This document shows positions 44,396 to 53,209 of a DNA stretch of 64,000 nucleotides, one piece after another. The DNA comes from Chryseobacterium culicis (GTDB taxonomy: Bacteria; Bacteroidota; Bacteroidia; Flavobacteriales; Weeksellaceae). The translations under genes were made by a program, and so were the position numbers. The DNA is taken from the NCBI RefSeq assembly GCF_900108365.1, contig NZ_FNWQ01000001.1, positions 496,001 through 560,000 on the forward strand, given 5' to 3'. The notes beneath the pieces were generated by a model, which was not told the DNA's origin, made no database searches, and saw only the letters and a list, made by a program, of their open reading frames with translations. Position 1 is the stretch's first letter; the number at the start of each line of letters is the position of its first letter.

Positions 44396-45838
44396 ATGAA
44401 AAAAACAGTTTCAGCTATTTTATTTTTAAGCTTATCGTTTCCGGGCTGCGGCCAGACGTTAGAACAGGCGAAGGATATTGATAACTATATTAAAAAAGTG
44501 ATCAGGATAAACGAAATACCCGGCATGGCCGTAGGAATCGTGACCAACAATAAAGTGACTTTCCAGAAATATTATGGAAAAGCAACTTTGGAAAGTGACA
44601 AAAAAGTAGATTCCAACTCCATGTTCAGAGTATATTCTACTACAAAACTGATGTCCAATGTCGGGCTCTTTCAGCTTATTGAGCAGGAAAAAATTTCTCT
44701 GGACGATAAAATTTCAAAATATATAGACAATCTACCGGCAGAATGGCAGAATGTAAAGGTGAAAAACCTTTTATCACACTCTTCTGGGCTTCCGGACTGG
44801 ATTAACTTCAGCGATATTGCGACAGATGCTGCAAATGACGAGGTGATTAACCGCCTGTCAAAAGAAAAAATGGAATTTGAAACAGGAAGTGATTATAGAT
44901 ACAACCAGACAAACTACATGCTGATTGCAATGATCATTGAAAAAATAACCGGAGAAAAATTCGAAGATTATATTCTGAATAATCAGTTTTCAGATTCCAG
45001 AAACAAGGTAATATTTTCATCCAACTCAATTGAAAAAATCCCTGACAGGATTGTAAAGTACATCTATAATAAAGAAAAACACCAATACGAAAAATCTACA
45101 TTTGTAGAGGGAAGAAGAGCACACTCTGCTAATGGTTTGGCCATCACATTACCCGCTTTTCTGCAGTGGAGTATTCATCTTAGTAATCATGATTTCCTGA
45201 AACCCACCACTCAGCAGTTGATGTGGAAACCTTTTGAATACAAAAATAAGGAGATTACCTTCACCCACGGTTGGGATATGGATACCTTTAATAATGTCAA
45301 ATCCTATAACTTTTCCGGTGGAAATGTAAGTGCTTACAGAATTTTTCCGGATCAGAATATGGCTATTGTGGTGATGTACAGCGGATATAAAGAATTTCCT
45401 GTTTTTTACCCCATGATCAATCAGATAGCGGGTATCATGGATCAGAAGCTGCTGAATCCATATATGGTGGCAGAAGAATATACAAAATCAGAACCTTTCG
45501 TTTATCCCAGCCTTAAAAAAGAAATTTATGGCTACCGCATTGAAAAGGATAATATAATTTTTTCATACCAGTTTCCAGCAAATAAAAGCACAGCATATAT
45601 AAGAAATATTTCAGTTGCAGGCTCATTTAATAACTGGAATCCCAATGACAAGGCCTATGATATGACCCTGAAAAAGGACAATACTTTTGAGTTAATACTG
45701 CCAAAATCTCACTTCGAAAAAGGAAAAAATTATCAGTTTAAATTTGTCATGAACAAAAAAGACTGGCTTTCTGTACCTTACAATACCATCAATGTGGATG
45801 GATCCGGAGATCATAATGTAACGTTTAAAATTGATTAA
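44396..45838 (+). CDS. Serine hydrolase (beta-lactamase/PBP-like) lipoprotein fused to a CBM48-like domain
   Basis: The ATG at 44396 gives a lipobox (LSFPGC, Cys18); the longer frame adds 16 residues without meaning. The 480-residue product has a class C beta-lactamase/esterase-like domain (about 25-340) with the SxxK motif STTK (Ser81, Lys84), the tyrosine region YRYNQTNYMLIAMI, and a THGWD motif as KTG counterpart. The last 95 residues (about 385-480) form an E-set domain of AMPK-beta/CBM48 type: IRNISVAGSFNNWNP, then DNTFELILP, YQFKFVMNKKDWL and DGSGDHNVTFKID. CBM48 domains bind glycogen-like glucans in other proteins. Here it could be a substrate- or surface-binding part of an extracytoplasmic peptidase or esterase; the true substrate is unknown. 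Confidence 0.85.
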   Translation: MKKTVSAILFLSLSFPGCGQTLEQAKDIDNYIKKVIRINEIPGMAVGIVTNNKVTFQKYYGKATLESDKKVDSNSMFRVYSTTKLMSNVGLFQLIEQEKISLDDKISKYIDNLPAEWQNVKVKNLLSHSSGLPDWINFSDIATDAANDEVINRLSKEKMEFETGSDYRYNQTNYMLIAMIIEKITGEKFEDYILNNQFSDSRNKVIFSSNSIEKIPDRIVKYIYNKEKHQYEKSTFVEGRRAHSANGLAITLPAFLQWSIHLSNHDFLKPTTQQLMWKPFEYKNKEITFTHGWDMDTFNNVKSYNFSGGNVSAYRIFPDQNMAIVVMYSGYKEFPVFYPMINQIAGIMDQKLLNPYMVAEEYTKSEPFVYPSLKKEIYGYRIEKDNIIFSYQFPANKSTAYIRNISVAGSFNNWNPNDKAYDMTLKKDNTFELILPKSHFEKGKNYQFKFVMNKKDWLSVPYNTINVDGSGDHNVTFKID

Positions 45839-45898
45839 ATACCGTATTTAAAATCACCCTAATAGAAACAGTCTTTTCGCTATTAAGCGGTTTTGTCA

Positions 45899-45906
45899 TA
45901 TCTTTG
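45899..45906 (+). promoter_or_regulatory. -7 promoter element of queD
   Basis: TATCTTTG ends 4 nt before the ATG at 45911, implying a leaderless or almost leaderless mRNA. It also rules out the start at 45893. Confidence 0.65.
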
Positions 45907-45910
45907 TACT

Positions 45911-46354
45911 ATGATACGTATTACAAAAATTTTTACATTCGAAACCGCTCACGTGCTTTACAACTACGATGGGAAGTGTAAAAATATGCATGGGCATTCC
46001 TATAAACTGTTCGTGACAGTGAAAGGAAAACCGATCAATGATATTGAAAATCCTAAAAATGGAATGGTGGTAGATTTCGGAGATATTAAAAGTATCGTAA
46101 AATCTGAAATCGTAGATGTGTGGGACCATGCGGTTCTGGTAAATGCATTGTCTCCACACAAAGAATTGGGAGATGATCTTGAGCAGAAAGGACATAAAGT
46201 AATCTATTGCAGCTTCCAGCCAACCTGTGAAAACATGTTGTATGCCATTGCGGCTAAAATCAAATCAAGACTACCTGAAGGAATTTCTTTGGCATATCTT
46301 AAACTTCATGAGACGGAAAACTCTTACGGAGAATGGTTTGCAGAAGATAATTAA
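45911..46354 (+). CDS. queD: 6-carboxytetrahydropterin synthase (QueD-like)
   Basis: A 147-residue zinc enzyme of the PTPS/QueD family. It converts dihydroneopterin triphosphate to 6-carboxytetrahydropterin in queuosine/7-deazaguanine synthesis. Seen: FTFETAHVLYNYDGKCKNMHGHSYKLFVTV, with the zinc histidines (HV and MHGHSY) and catalytic Cys in GKCKNMHGH; MVVDFGDIKSIV; WDHAVLVN; and the final LKLHETENSYGEW glutamate. The start at 45911 follows the promoter. lpxH follows 26 bp later and is probably cotranscribed. Other queuosine genes are not in the window, so the pathway role rests on the family. Confidence 0.92.
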   Translation: MIRITKIFTFETAHVLYNYDGKCKNMHGHSYKLFVTVKGKPINDIENPKNGMVVDFGDIKSIVKSEIVDVWDHAVLVNALSPHKELGDDLEQKGHKVIYCSFQPTCENMLYAIAAKIKSRLPEGISLAYLKLHETENSYGEWFAEDN

Positions 46355-46380
46355 TAATTTTACCCCACAAAACTCAGACG

Positions 46381-47151
46381 GTGTTAAAAACAACAATTAA
46401 TTTAGAACCTGGAAAAAAAGTATATTTCGCTTCAGATCAGCATTTTGGTGCGCCTACACCTGGTGAAAGCAAATTGCGTGAGGAGAAATTTATACGCTGG
46501 ATGAACGAGATTAAAGAAGATGCCCAGGTTTTGTTTTTAATGGGTGATCTTTTTGACTTCTGGCATGAATGGAAGCATGTGGTTCCTAAAGGTTACGTTC
46601 GGGTACTGGGAAAGATCGCAGAGCTTAAAGACAGGGGAATTCACATCTATTTCTTTGTCGGGAATCATGATCTTTGGATGAAAGATTATTTGGAAGAAGA
46701 GATCGGGTGTACTGTTTTCTATCAGAAACAATATTTCGAAATGGGAGGAAAACAGTTCTTACTGGCGCATGGAGACGGTCTTGGCCCTGGCGACAAAGGA
46801 TATAAAAGAATGAAAAAATTATTCACCAATCCTGTTGCTCAATGGTTTTTCAAATGGCTTCATCCGGACCTGGCAATGAAAGTGGCATTATACCTTTCCC
46901 AAAAAAATAAAATGATTTCCGGGGAAGAAGACAAAGCATTTCTGGGAGAAGATAAAGAGTTCCTGATCATTTATTCCAAAGAAAAGCTGAAGACCCAGAA
47001 GATTGATTATTTTATTTATGGCCACAGGCATCTTCCAATGGTGCTGGATCTGGAGCAGAACGCAAAATACATTAACCTTGGAGACTGGATTTCCTATTTT
47101 ACCTACGGAGTTTTTGAAAAGGATTTTGAGCTGAAGACTTTCGAAAAATAA
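46381..47151 (+). CDS. lpxH: UDP-2,3-diacylglucosamine diphosphatase (LpxH-like metallophosphoesterase)
   Basis: Cleaves UDP-2,3-diacylglucosamine to lipid X and UMP in lipid A synthesis, at the inner-membrane surface. The 256 residues start at GTG; no ATG fits. Metal-binding motifs of the calcineurin-like fold appear in order: FASDQHFG near 16-23, MGDLFDFWHEW near 55-65, VGNHDLWM near 92-99, LLAHGDGLGPGD near 127-138, and YGHRHLPM near 219-226. The size and DQHFG wording agree with Bacteroidota LpxH, which serves in place of LpxI. It is probably expressed with queD. Confidence 0.9.
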   Translation: MLKTTINLEPGKKVYFASDQHFGAPTPGESKLREEKFIRWMNEIKEDAQVLFLMGDLFDFWHEWKHVVPKGYVRVLGKIAELKDRGIHIYFFVGNHDLWMKDYLEEEIGCTVFYQKQYFEMGGKQFLLAHGDGLGPGDKGYKRMKKLFTNPVAQWFFKWLHPDLAMKVALYLSQKNKMISGEEDKAFLGEDKEFLIIYSKEKLKTQKIDYFIYGHRHLPMVLDLEQNAKYINLGDWISYFTYGVFEKDFELKTFEK

Positions 47152-47346
47152 AGCAAAAAAAATTACCCCTAAAAAGAGGTAACCTTCGAACAGGCCGAAA
47201 CCCATTCTTGTTTTTAATCCATATTCCGTTTTAGTAATTGCAAGAAGCCTACCAAAATAGAATTTACGGATTAAAAAAATATTAAATAATACTATATTAT
47301 GTATATAATCATCTTATAATGAGATGATTGCTAGCTTAAAAAAGTT

Positions 47347-48339
47347 ATGGAATTAAAAAATATATTCAACATAAAGACAGAACAGGATTTCCTGAACGCA
47401 TCATTGAAAACATTTCGTTATCAATATGAAAATGTTGAAATATACCGGAAATTCGTTGATTTTCTGAAGGTGAATCCTGATGAGGTAGATGGTTTGGCGA
47501 AAATTCCGTTTCTTCCTATTGAGATGTTTAAAAATCATCAGATTCTGGATAAAAATGCTTCCGCAGACCTGTTTTTTCAAAGCTCAGGAACCACTCAGAT
47601 GAATCTTTCCAGGCATTTCATTGCAGATCCAAAGCAGTATGAAGAAAGTATTTATAGAAGTTTTGAACAGTTTATCGGAAAGCCGGAAGATTTTATTTTC
47701 CTGGGATTACTTCCAAGCTATCTTGAAAAGCAGAATTCATCATTGATCTACATGGTAGATTATCTCATGAAAAAATCCGCAAAGCCGGAAAACGGATATT
47801 TTCTTTACAATCATTCCGAGCTTTTTGAATTACTGAACAAACTGCATGATAAAAAAGTAATTCTTTTTGGAGTTTCTTTTGCATTATTGGATTTTCTGGA
47901 TTACTGCCATTCCGGGCAAAGCGGGGAGACCATCAATTTTCCCGAAAATTTAATAGTTATTGAGACCGGAGGAATGAAGGGCAGAAAAGAAGAAATGACT
48001 AAAGATGAACTCCTGAAAATATTACAGACGGGTCTTAAAACACATAAAATCTATTCAGAATATTCCATGACAGAACTGCTCTCACAGGCTTATTCACTTG
48101 GAAACAACGAATATGAATGCCCTAACTGGATGAAAATCTTGGTGCGGAATGCTGAGGATCCTTTAGCGTATGAAAAAGAAGGAAGAACAGGAGCCATCAA
48201 TATCATTGATCTTGCCAATACCCATTCCTGCTCATTTATTGCTACCCAGGATTTAGGAAAGATTGTCGGAGAAAAATTTCAGGTATTGGGAAGAATAGAC
48301 CATTCTGATATCAGAGGCTGCAGCCTTTTGGTAAGTTAG
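47347..48339 (+). CDS. LuxE/PaaK-family acyl-protein synthetase-like protein
   Basis: A 330-residue member of the ANL-related LuxE family: NVEIYRKFVDFLKVNPDEVDGLAKIPFLPIEMFKNHQI at the N-terminus, the Ser/Thr-rich P-loop FFQSSGTTQMNLSRH near 77-91, then FLGLLPSYLEKQNSSLIYMVDYLM, IETGGMKGRKEEM near 204-216 and KIYSEYSMTELLSQAYS near 236-252, with a C-terminal FQVLGRIDHSDIRGCS. LuxE activates fatty acids as acyl-AMP for luciferase aldehyde supply, but there are no lux genes here. In Bacteroidota such genes occur singly and probably activate an acyl or aryl acid for an unknown acceptor. Confidence 0.85.
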   Translation: MELKNIFNIKTEQDFLNASLKTFRYQYENVEIYRKFVDFLKVNPDEVDGLAKIPFLPIEMFKNHQILDKNASADLFFQSSGTTQMNLSRHFIADPKQYEESIYRSFEQFIGKPEDFIFLGLLPSYLEKQNSSLIYMVDYLMKKSAKPENGYFLYNHSELFELLNKLHDKKVILFGVSFALLDFLDYCHSGQSGETINFPENLIVIETGGMKGRKEEMTKDELLKILQTGLKTHKIYSEYSMTELLSQAYSLGNNEYECPNWMKILVRNAEDPLAYEKEGRTGAINIIDLANTHSCSFIATQDLGKIVGEKFQVLGRIDHSDIRGCSLLVS

Positions 48340-48571
48340 AAAGCGTAAGGTCAAAGAGGAATTGTGAATAGTCAATTCGCTTTAATTGTCAATTTTTTCA
48401 TCATCGGAATCAAAAAAAAAACAGATTATTATTTTTGCTGAGGGAAACGTATTTGCGAACGTTATAAGGAGCTAGTAAAAAACTTTGCGGATATTGCGTT
48501 TATAATATTGACTATTAGAAGAGCGCACCATCATTAATACTTTTTACATTGTACATTTTACAATTATATCA

Positions 48572-49117
48572 ATGATCAAAATAGAAGAACTTATACATGC
48601 TTACATCCATTCCCACTGCGATTTTGAAAAAGAAATCGTACTGACGAATTATTTTCAGGCAGATTGGGAAGCAGATATTCTGGTCATTAATTCTGAAGGC
48701 GAAAGCCACGAAATAGAGATCAAGTTTTCAAAAAGTGATTTTAAAAATGATTTCAAAAAATCTTACCTTAATAAAGATACAGGAGAGAAATTTCTGAAAC
48801 ACGATAAAATTTCCTGCGGAGATTATATCTGCAATTCTTTCAGCTTCTTGCTGCCTATGGGAATGATAGATGCAGCAGCTATTCCTGAACATTGCGGAAT
48901 TATTGAGTTTTATCATAACGTTGATACATGGGAAACAGAATTTTATGTAATACGTCCACCCAAAAAGCTGCATGAAGACTCTTACTGGAACCTGAATGAT
49001 AAAGATCTTTTTATCAGAAAAATGGCACTGAATCTGCTCCAACGCAAAATGGAAATTAAAGGAAAGCACGAAGAACTGATTTTCAAGAATCCTTTTGACA
49101 TCAAAAAAATAAAGTAA
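48572..49117 (+). CDS. MmcB-like PD-(D/E)XK nuclease-fold protein
   Basis: A 181-residue cytoplasmic protein. The core EADILVINSEGESHEIEIKFSKSDFKND (about residues 32-59) has the spacing of a PD-(D/E)XK site: Asp34, then Glu-x-Lys (EIK at 48-50). The following SDFKNDFKK...KHDKI resembles MmcB, a caulobacterial mutagenesis-linked DNA repair protein (VEIKSSxADFRxDxKWxxY). Beyond that the protein has a longer insertion (NKDTGEKFLKHDKISCGDYICNSFSFLLP) and a C-terminal helical end. A DNA-cleaving or DNA-repair role is inference; no mutasome genes (imuA, imuB, dnaE2) are next to it. Confidence 0.7.
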   Translation: MIKIEELIHAYIHSHCDFEKEIVLTNYFQADWEADILVINSEGESHEIEIKFSKSDFKNDFKKSYLNKDTGEKFLKHDKISCGDYICNSFSFLLPMGMIDAAAIPEHCGIIEFYHNVDTWETEFYVIRPPKKLHEDSYWNLNDKDLFIRKMALNLLQRKMEIKGKHEELIFKNPFDIKKIK

Positions 49118-49133
49118 ACAGATTTCTTTTTTC

Positions 49134-49294
49134 AACGCAAAGTTTAATTTCTTATCGATAAGCTTTAAGGATGCAAAGCTGGAATCAATGAAATTGATTT
49201 TGACTAAGCTGACATATCACTAACTTCATCCACGAAGTAGTCGCAATTACTTAGTACCCTTCAATAAAAATTCATCTTTATAAAAACTTTGCGT
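49134..49294. repeat. MITE-like segment with 11-bp terminal inverted repeats
   Basis: AACGCAAAGTTT (49134-49145) and AAACTTTGCGT (49284-49294) are reverse complements over 11 bases and enclose about 140 bp without a gene. A related motif AACTTTGCGGATATTGCGTT lies at 48481-48500. No target duplication could be identified. Confidence 0.4.
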
Positions 49295-49333
49295 CTACAA
49301 CGAATTTCAAACAATTTACCCAGCATAGAAAAT

Positions 49334-49361
49334 AAAAAATCCTGCCGCCTGACAGGATTTT
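49334..49361 (-). terminator. Terminator of aqpZ
   Basis: Stem AAAATCCTG / CAGGATTTT with an 8-nt loop; on the minus strand it is followed by a T run. Confidence 0.85.
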
Positions 49362-49384
49362 ATAATTGATTATTATTTTAAAAA

Positions 49385-50104
49385 TTAATCTGCTATTTCT
49401 GCAGTATCTCTCTGAAGTAGGAACTTATAGATCAGTCCTCCTACAACTCCTCCTAAAATTGGAGCTACCCAGAACAGCCAAAGCTGAGACATTGCAGTTC
49501 CTCCCACGAATACCGCCTGAGAAAGTGATCTCGCAGGGTTTACGGAAGTGTTGGTGATGGGAATAGAGATCAGATGGATCAAGGTAAGAGCAAGTCCAAT
49601 CGCAAGACCGGCAAATTTACCGTTTGCCCATTTATCCGTAGCACCCATAATTACGATAAGGAAGAAAGCGGTTAACAGGAACTCTGCAAGGAATGCAGCT
49701 CCCATACTGAATGCTTTTCCGTTATATACGGCTTCTCCGTAGAAGTTGGTGGCAAAATCTCCGGGTTTTGAGAATTCTACCGCTCCCGCTCCGTTAAGGA
49801 TAGTGTACAGACATCCTGCTGCCACAATGGCTCCCAGACACTGAGCTACAATGTAAGGGATAAGATCTTTTGCAGGAAATCTTCCTCCAGCCAAAAGACC
49901 GAAAGAAACCGCCGGGTTAAAGTGCCCTCCTGAAATGTGTCCTACAGCATATGCCATAGTAAGAACAGTAAGACCGAAGGCTAAGGCAACGCCTAAAAGT
50001 CCGATGCCTATGTCTGGAACACCAGCTGCAAAAACAGCGCTTCCACACCCTCCGAAAACAAGCCAAAATGTGCCGAAAAATTCAGCGAAAAGTTTTTTTA
50101 TCAT
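49385..50104 (-). CDS. aqpZ: Aquaporin Z-type water channel
   Basis: A 239-residue MIP-family channel with six membrane segments. The N-terminus [21 protein letters not shown] is typical of AqpZ, and both half-helix NPA motifs are intact: [13 protein letters not shown] near 58-70 and [15 protein letters not shown] near 185-199. The aromatic/arginine filter residues after the second motif (NPARS) and the narrow His region ([14 protein letters not shown]) fit a water rather than glycerol channel. It allows rapid osmotic water flux across the inner membrane. Monocistronic: own -7 element and terminator. Confidence 0.94.
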   Translation of the reverse strand: MIKKLFAEFFGTFWLVFGGCGSAVFAAGVPDIGIGLLGVALAFGLTVLTMAYAVGHISGGHFNPAVSFGLLAGGRFPAKDLIPYIVAQCLGAIVAAGCLYTILNGAGAVEFSKPGDFATNFYGEAVYNGKAFSMGAAFLAEFLLTAFFLIVIMGATDKWANGKFAGLAIGLALTLIHLISIPITNTSVNPARSLSQAVFVGGTAMSQLWLFWVAPILGGVVGGLIYKFLLQRDTAEIAD

Positions 50105-50128
50105 GTTGTTTATTATTTAAATGCATCT

Positions 50129-50136
50129 CAAATGTA
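50129..50136 (-). promoter_or_regulatory. -7 promoter element of aqpZ
   Basis: Minus strand TACATTTG, 24 nt before the ATG at 50104. Confidence 0.6.
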
Positions 50137-50321
50137 AAATTTAAATCTTAAAGTAAAAAGTAAAAACTTAAAAAATATTTCGAAAAAGAATGAACAATAA
50201 TTGCAAAATCGGTAATTTGGTGTAAAGTTTGTTTGGGATTTATTTATAGAGCATTATGGTCGGCTTTGAAAGATATAACATAAATGTTTTATCTTTCATT
50301 TGTAATTTAAAAGGATGGTGA

Positions 50322-50942
50322 ATGAGAACGTTTTTTTGTGTGGTCTTTGTACCTTTTATTTATAGTTTACATTATTCGCAGGCAGCAAAAAAAGCTTTTC
50401 CCTGTTATGATCTTTCTACTGTACTGAAGGTTGAGCCAACAGCGCTTTACAAACCTCACCTTGATGCTTCCAGAAGTTTTGGGATTCAGCTCCTGAAGGA
50501 TTCCAAAACAGTGCAGAAATACATCAGCAACGGAAAATTTCATAAAATAAAAAAGTCAGGAAAAGGATATAAGGTTCAGAGGCTGGATTACAGCAGGGCT
50601 TACATGGTATCCAAAGCAAAAACTACCCTGGAGAAAATAGCCTCCAAATTCAGTAAAGACACGAAAGGAGGTACATTCACTGTTTCTTCTATTACCCGTA
50701 CCCTTGAAGACCAGTGCAGGCTGAGGAGGGTCAATTCAAATGCATCACTAGGGATTAGTTCTCACAATTACGGAAACTCTTTTGATATTTCCTACATAAG
50801 ATTTAATGATGTTTTGAAATACAATCCGAAGATGGAAATGGCTTTGGAGAAAGTTTTAAAGCATTATCAGGATGCTGGTAGAATATATTACATTAAAGAG
50901 AGGCAACAGAGCTGTTATCATATTACAGTGAAAAATTATTAA
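50322..50942 (+). CDS. DUF5715-family exported protein, peptidase M15-like
   Basis: A 206-residue protein with a signal peptide (MRTFFCVVFVPFIYSLHYSQ then AA). The C-terminal half carries the pattern of M15/VanY-type zinc DD-carboxypeptidases: TVSSITRTLEDQCRLRRVN (the family SxTRT...Q), then ISSHNYGNSFDISYIRF near 155-171 with His and Asp as zinc ligands, and the last ligand in QSCYHITVKNY at the end. It should act on peptidoglycan peptides in the periplasm; an actual activity is not proven for the family. It is a single gene; the next gene starts 58 bp on after a -7-like element. Confidence 0.8.
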   Translation: MRTFFCVVFVPFIYSLHYSQAAKKAFPCYDLSTVLKVEPTALYKPHLDASRSFGIQLLKDSKTVQKYISNGKFHKIKKSGKGYKVQRLDYSRAYMVSKAKTTLEKIASKFSKDTKGGTFTVSSITRTLEDQCRLRRVNSNASLGISSHNYGNSFDISYIRFNDVLKYNPKMEMALEKVLKHYQDAGRIYYIKERQQSCYHITVKNY

Positions 50943-51000
50943 TTAAAAATCTTTCTTGCATAGCATGTTTAGTTTCTATATTTTTATACAACTAAAAACT

Positions 51001-51786
51001 ATGCTTATGTCAACATTAAACATTGTAGATTATATGCTGCCTGTAGAAGAATGCAGGGCGGCATCCAATGAATGGAAATCTTACTGTTCCGACTTTTCAA
51101 AACTACAAAAGCTGATCCCCACCAATTATGTTTTTAACATTTCCGGCGAACACCTTGAATGGATGAGAGGTTTCAGTGAGTATAAAGACTTTTGTTCAGC
51201 AATAGGCGTTTACAAAGAAAGACTGGTCCTTATCCTTTATCCTATGAATAATGAGGGTGTAAAAATAGATGTCAAAGAATATCCATACACTTTCCTTACC
51301 GAACTTGACAGAGATCTGAAACTTCAGGAAATTCAGGAATATACGGTGGTAAAAAACGCTGTTCTTTCCAAAGATTTAGAGAGTGCCAAGAAAGATTCCA
51401 ACATGGCTTTACCGGTTTCCAACACGCCAATTCTTGAGCAGGATGTAGCTGTAACAGCTATTGAACGCTGGAGAAATGAAGGAATGGACTGGTTCTACAA
51501 AGAATGTGGAGAAAATGAAGGAATTGGAATTTTCAGGAAATTCTACGTTCCTACAGCCGATCTTTGCCTTAACGATGCGGGATTAACGGGTATCACCTGT
51601 TCCTTTGGACTTCGATACAATGATATTTATGGGAAAATGCTTGTAACCCTTATCTTCATCTCTTTCCGTGCCAATGCTAAGAATGAAGAATTGGGAGCAG
51701 AGACTATTTCAAATACATACGACTGGGCAAAACCTTGTCCTCCTATCTGCCGTATTCCGGATGTAGATGTAGGATGTGAATTTTAA
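51001..51786 (+). CDS. Protein of unknown function upstream of a 7TM/two-component set
   Basis: A protein of about 261 residues that I do not recognise. I dropped the first 15 codons of the longest frame because a -7-like TATATTTT (50978-50985) lies among them. The codon at 51007 (MSTLNIVDYMLPVEECRAA) is equally possible. There is no signal peptide or membrane segment. It is rich in aromatic residues (NEWKSYC, LEWMRGF, ERWRNEGMDWFYKECG) and has several cysteines with a C-terminal CPPICRIPDVDVGCEF. It lies 17 bp before the 7TM gene on the same strand, so it is likely cotranscribed with the sensor genes and might be their regulated product or a modulator. No function is claimed. Confidence 0.6.
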   Translation: MLMSTLNIVDYMLPVEECRAASNEWKSYCSDFSKLQKLIPTNYVFNISGEHLEWMRGFSEYKDFCSAIGVYKERLVLILYPMNNEGVKIDVKEYPYTFLTELDRDLKLQEIQEYTVVKNAVLSKDLESAKKDSNMALPVSNTPILEQDVAVTAIERWRNEGMDWFYKECGENEGIGIFRKFYVPTADLCLNDAGLTGITCSFGLRYNDIYGKMLVTLIFISFRANAKNEELGAETISNTYDWAKPCPPICRIPDVDVGCEF

Positions 51787-51803
51787 AAAAGATAAACTGA
51801 GGA

Positions 51804-52427
51804 ATGGCTGGACTTTATAAGGCAATTTTGTTCCTGAATTATGCACTGCTTCTCTCTGTTATACTGCTGGGAGCAGCGAAGTACCGCATATTAAACCCAA
51901 AAGAAAAGCAATATTTTCATTGTATTGCTTTTCTTTTTTTTATCGAACTGCTGAATCTGGCCCTGCCGTACATCTTCAGACTAAATGACACTTCTTTTCT
52001 TTATCCCCTGTATATCGCAGGAGAGTTTTTTCTGCTCACCGGTTTATTCATCAGAAAGCTGGACTGGCCAAAATCTGCCCTCTGGACTGTAGGTGTATTG
52101 GCAGCAGGTTTTATGATCTCGAAATACGGATTGGATTATCCTGCCAATGCAGATATTGCGAAAGTGGTTTCCAATATCATCATTATATGCCTTTCCGGGT
52201 TTATCCTGATCCGTGAGATTAAAAATACCACTGCGCAAAACCGTTTTCTTCTGGTGGATGCCAGTATTTTTTTCTACTATTCTGTTTCGGTATTTATATT
52301 TATTATTCAGCACCAGATTGCAGAGCTGTCGGAAAACGATTATTATACTATTCTCAGTGCCAATAATATACTTTCAAGTATTTTGTACTGTTCATTTTTA
52401 TACACTTTTGCGAGATTAAAGAAGTAA
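51804..52427 (+). CDS. Seven-helix membrane protein, possible sensor subunit
   Basis: A 207-residue integral membrane protein with about seven hydrophobic segments: AILFLNYALLLSVILLGAA, YFHCIAFLFFIELLNLALPY, FLYPLYIAGEFFLLTGLF, SALWTVGVLAAGFMI, VVSNIIIICLSGFILI, ASIFFYYSVSVFIFII and ILYCSFLYTFARL. No extracytoplasmic domain or enzyme motif is seen. Its last codons overlap the likely start of the histidine kinase gene, which itself has only one membrane segment and no sensor domain. The two could form a split receptor, with the 7TM protein as the input part. That is inference from gene order and size. Confidence 0.75.
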   Translation: MAGLYKAILFLNYALLLSVILLGAAKYRILNPKEKQYFHCIAFLFFIELLNLALPYIFRLNDTSFLYPLYIAGEFFLLTGLFIRKLDWPKSALWTVGVLAAGFMISKYGLDYPANADIAKVVSNIIIICLSGFILIREIKNTTAQNRFLLVDASIFFYYSVSVFIFIIQHQIAELSENDYYTILSANNILSSILYCSFLYTFARLKK

Positions 52428-53209
52428 CTTTAAATATCAATCTGCTGATCCTTATAATTGTTACCATAGCAATTATAGTATCCTTTATTCTGTTGGCTTA
52501 CAGAGCATTTATCACCAGAATTATAAAGGAAAAAAATGTACAGCACGAAGCTGAAGTGCTTCATCAGAAAAAGTTAGTGCTGGAAAACATCCGGGCACAG
52601 GAAGAAGAGAGAAAAAGAATTGCGGTAATGATTCATGATGACATCGGAAACCGTCTCAATATCCTTTCCTTATGGCTGAATAACCTGGATACCCAGGGTG
52701 ATGATCTGATCAGAAAAAATATCTACGGACAGATGTCTTCCCTGATAGATGCTGCCAGAAGTATTTCTCATTCATTATATCCGGTAAATCTGGAATCGGT
52801 GGGGCTGGTTTTATATGTTGAAGAATTAATCGCCAATCTTTCCCACAAAATTAATATATCCCTGCAGGTAATGCCGGGCTATGAAAAAAAAGATCTTTTT
52901 GTAGAAGTGCAGCTGTACAGAATTATTCAGGAGTTTACTACCAATGTAATTAAGCATTCTGATGCTACGGATCTTTGGATTTATATTAAAGATTATCGTG
53001 AAAATATGGCAGTGGTGATTTCAGATAACGGACAGGGCTTTGAGTATGAAGAAGTGAAAAAAGGAATGGGAATCAAAAATATAGAATCCCGTATCAAATC
53101 TATGAACGCAATACACAAATGGAAAAAAACTTTTTCGAATAAAGGAAGTCGTTTAATTATAAAAATTCCAAAACATCATGAGTTCCCAAATCAAACTTGC
53201 ACTGATTGA
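52415..53209 (+). CDS. NarX/LiaS-type histidine kinase (HisKA_3), start codon uncertain
   Basis: From the TTG at 52493 the product is 238 residues, but in frame upstream the sequence encodes a membrane helix (LNINLLILIIVTIAIIVSF) that belongs to such kinases. No ATG, GTG or TTG exists in front of that helix; ATT at 52415 (overlapping the 7TM gene end by 13 bp) or CTG at 52442 could serve. The kinase core is clear: coiled coil, HisKA_3 with RKRIAVMIHDDIGNRLNIL (phospho-His in IHDD), N box IIQEFTTNVIKHSDA, G1 ISDNGQGF and G2 MGIKNIESRIKSM. There is no sensor domain. The response regulator overlaps its 3' end by 32 bp. Confidence 0.85.
   Translation: MKEVTLNINLLILIIVTIAIIVSFILLAYRAFITRIIKEKNVQHEAEVLHQKKLVLENIRAQEEERKRIAVMIHDDIGNRLNILSLWLNNLDTQGDDLIRKNIYGQMSSLIDAARSISHSLYPVNLESVGLVLYVEELIANLSHKINISLQVMPGYEKKDLFVEVQLYRIIQEFTTNVIKHSDATDLWIYIKDYRENMAVVISDNGQGFEYEEVKKGMGIKNIESRIKSMNAIHKWKKTFSNKGSRLIIKIPKHHEFPNQTCTD

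Noticed and set aside
47347-48339. Bioluminescence (luxE) function
   Set aside because: The family match is to LuxE-like acyl-activating proteins, but no luxA, luxB, luxC or luxD is nearby.
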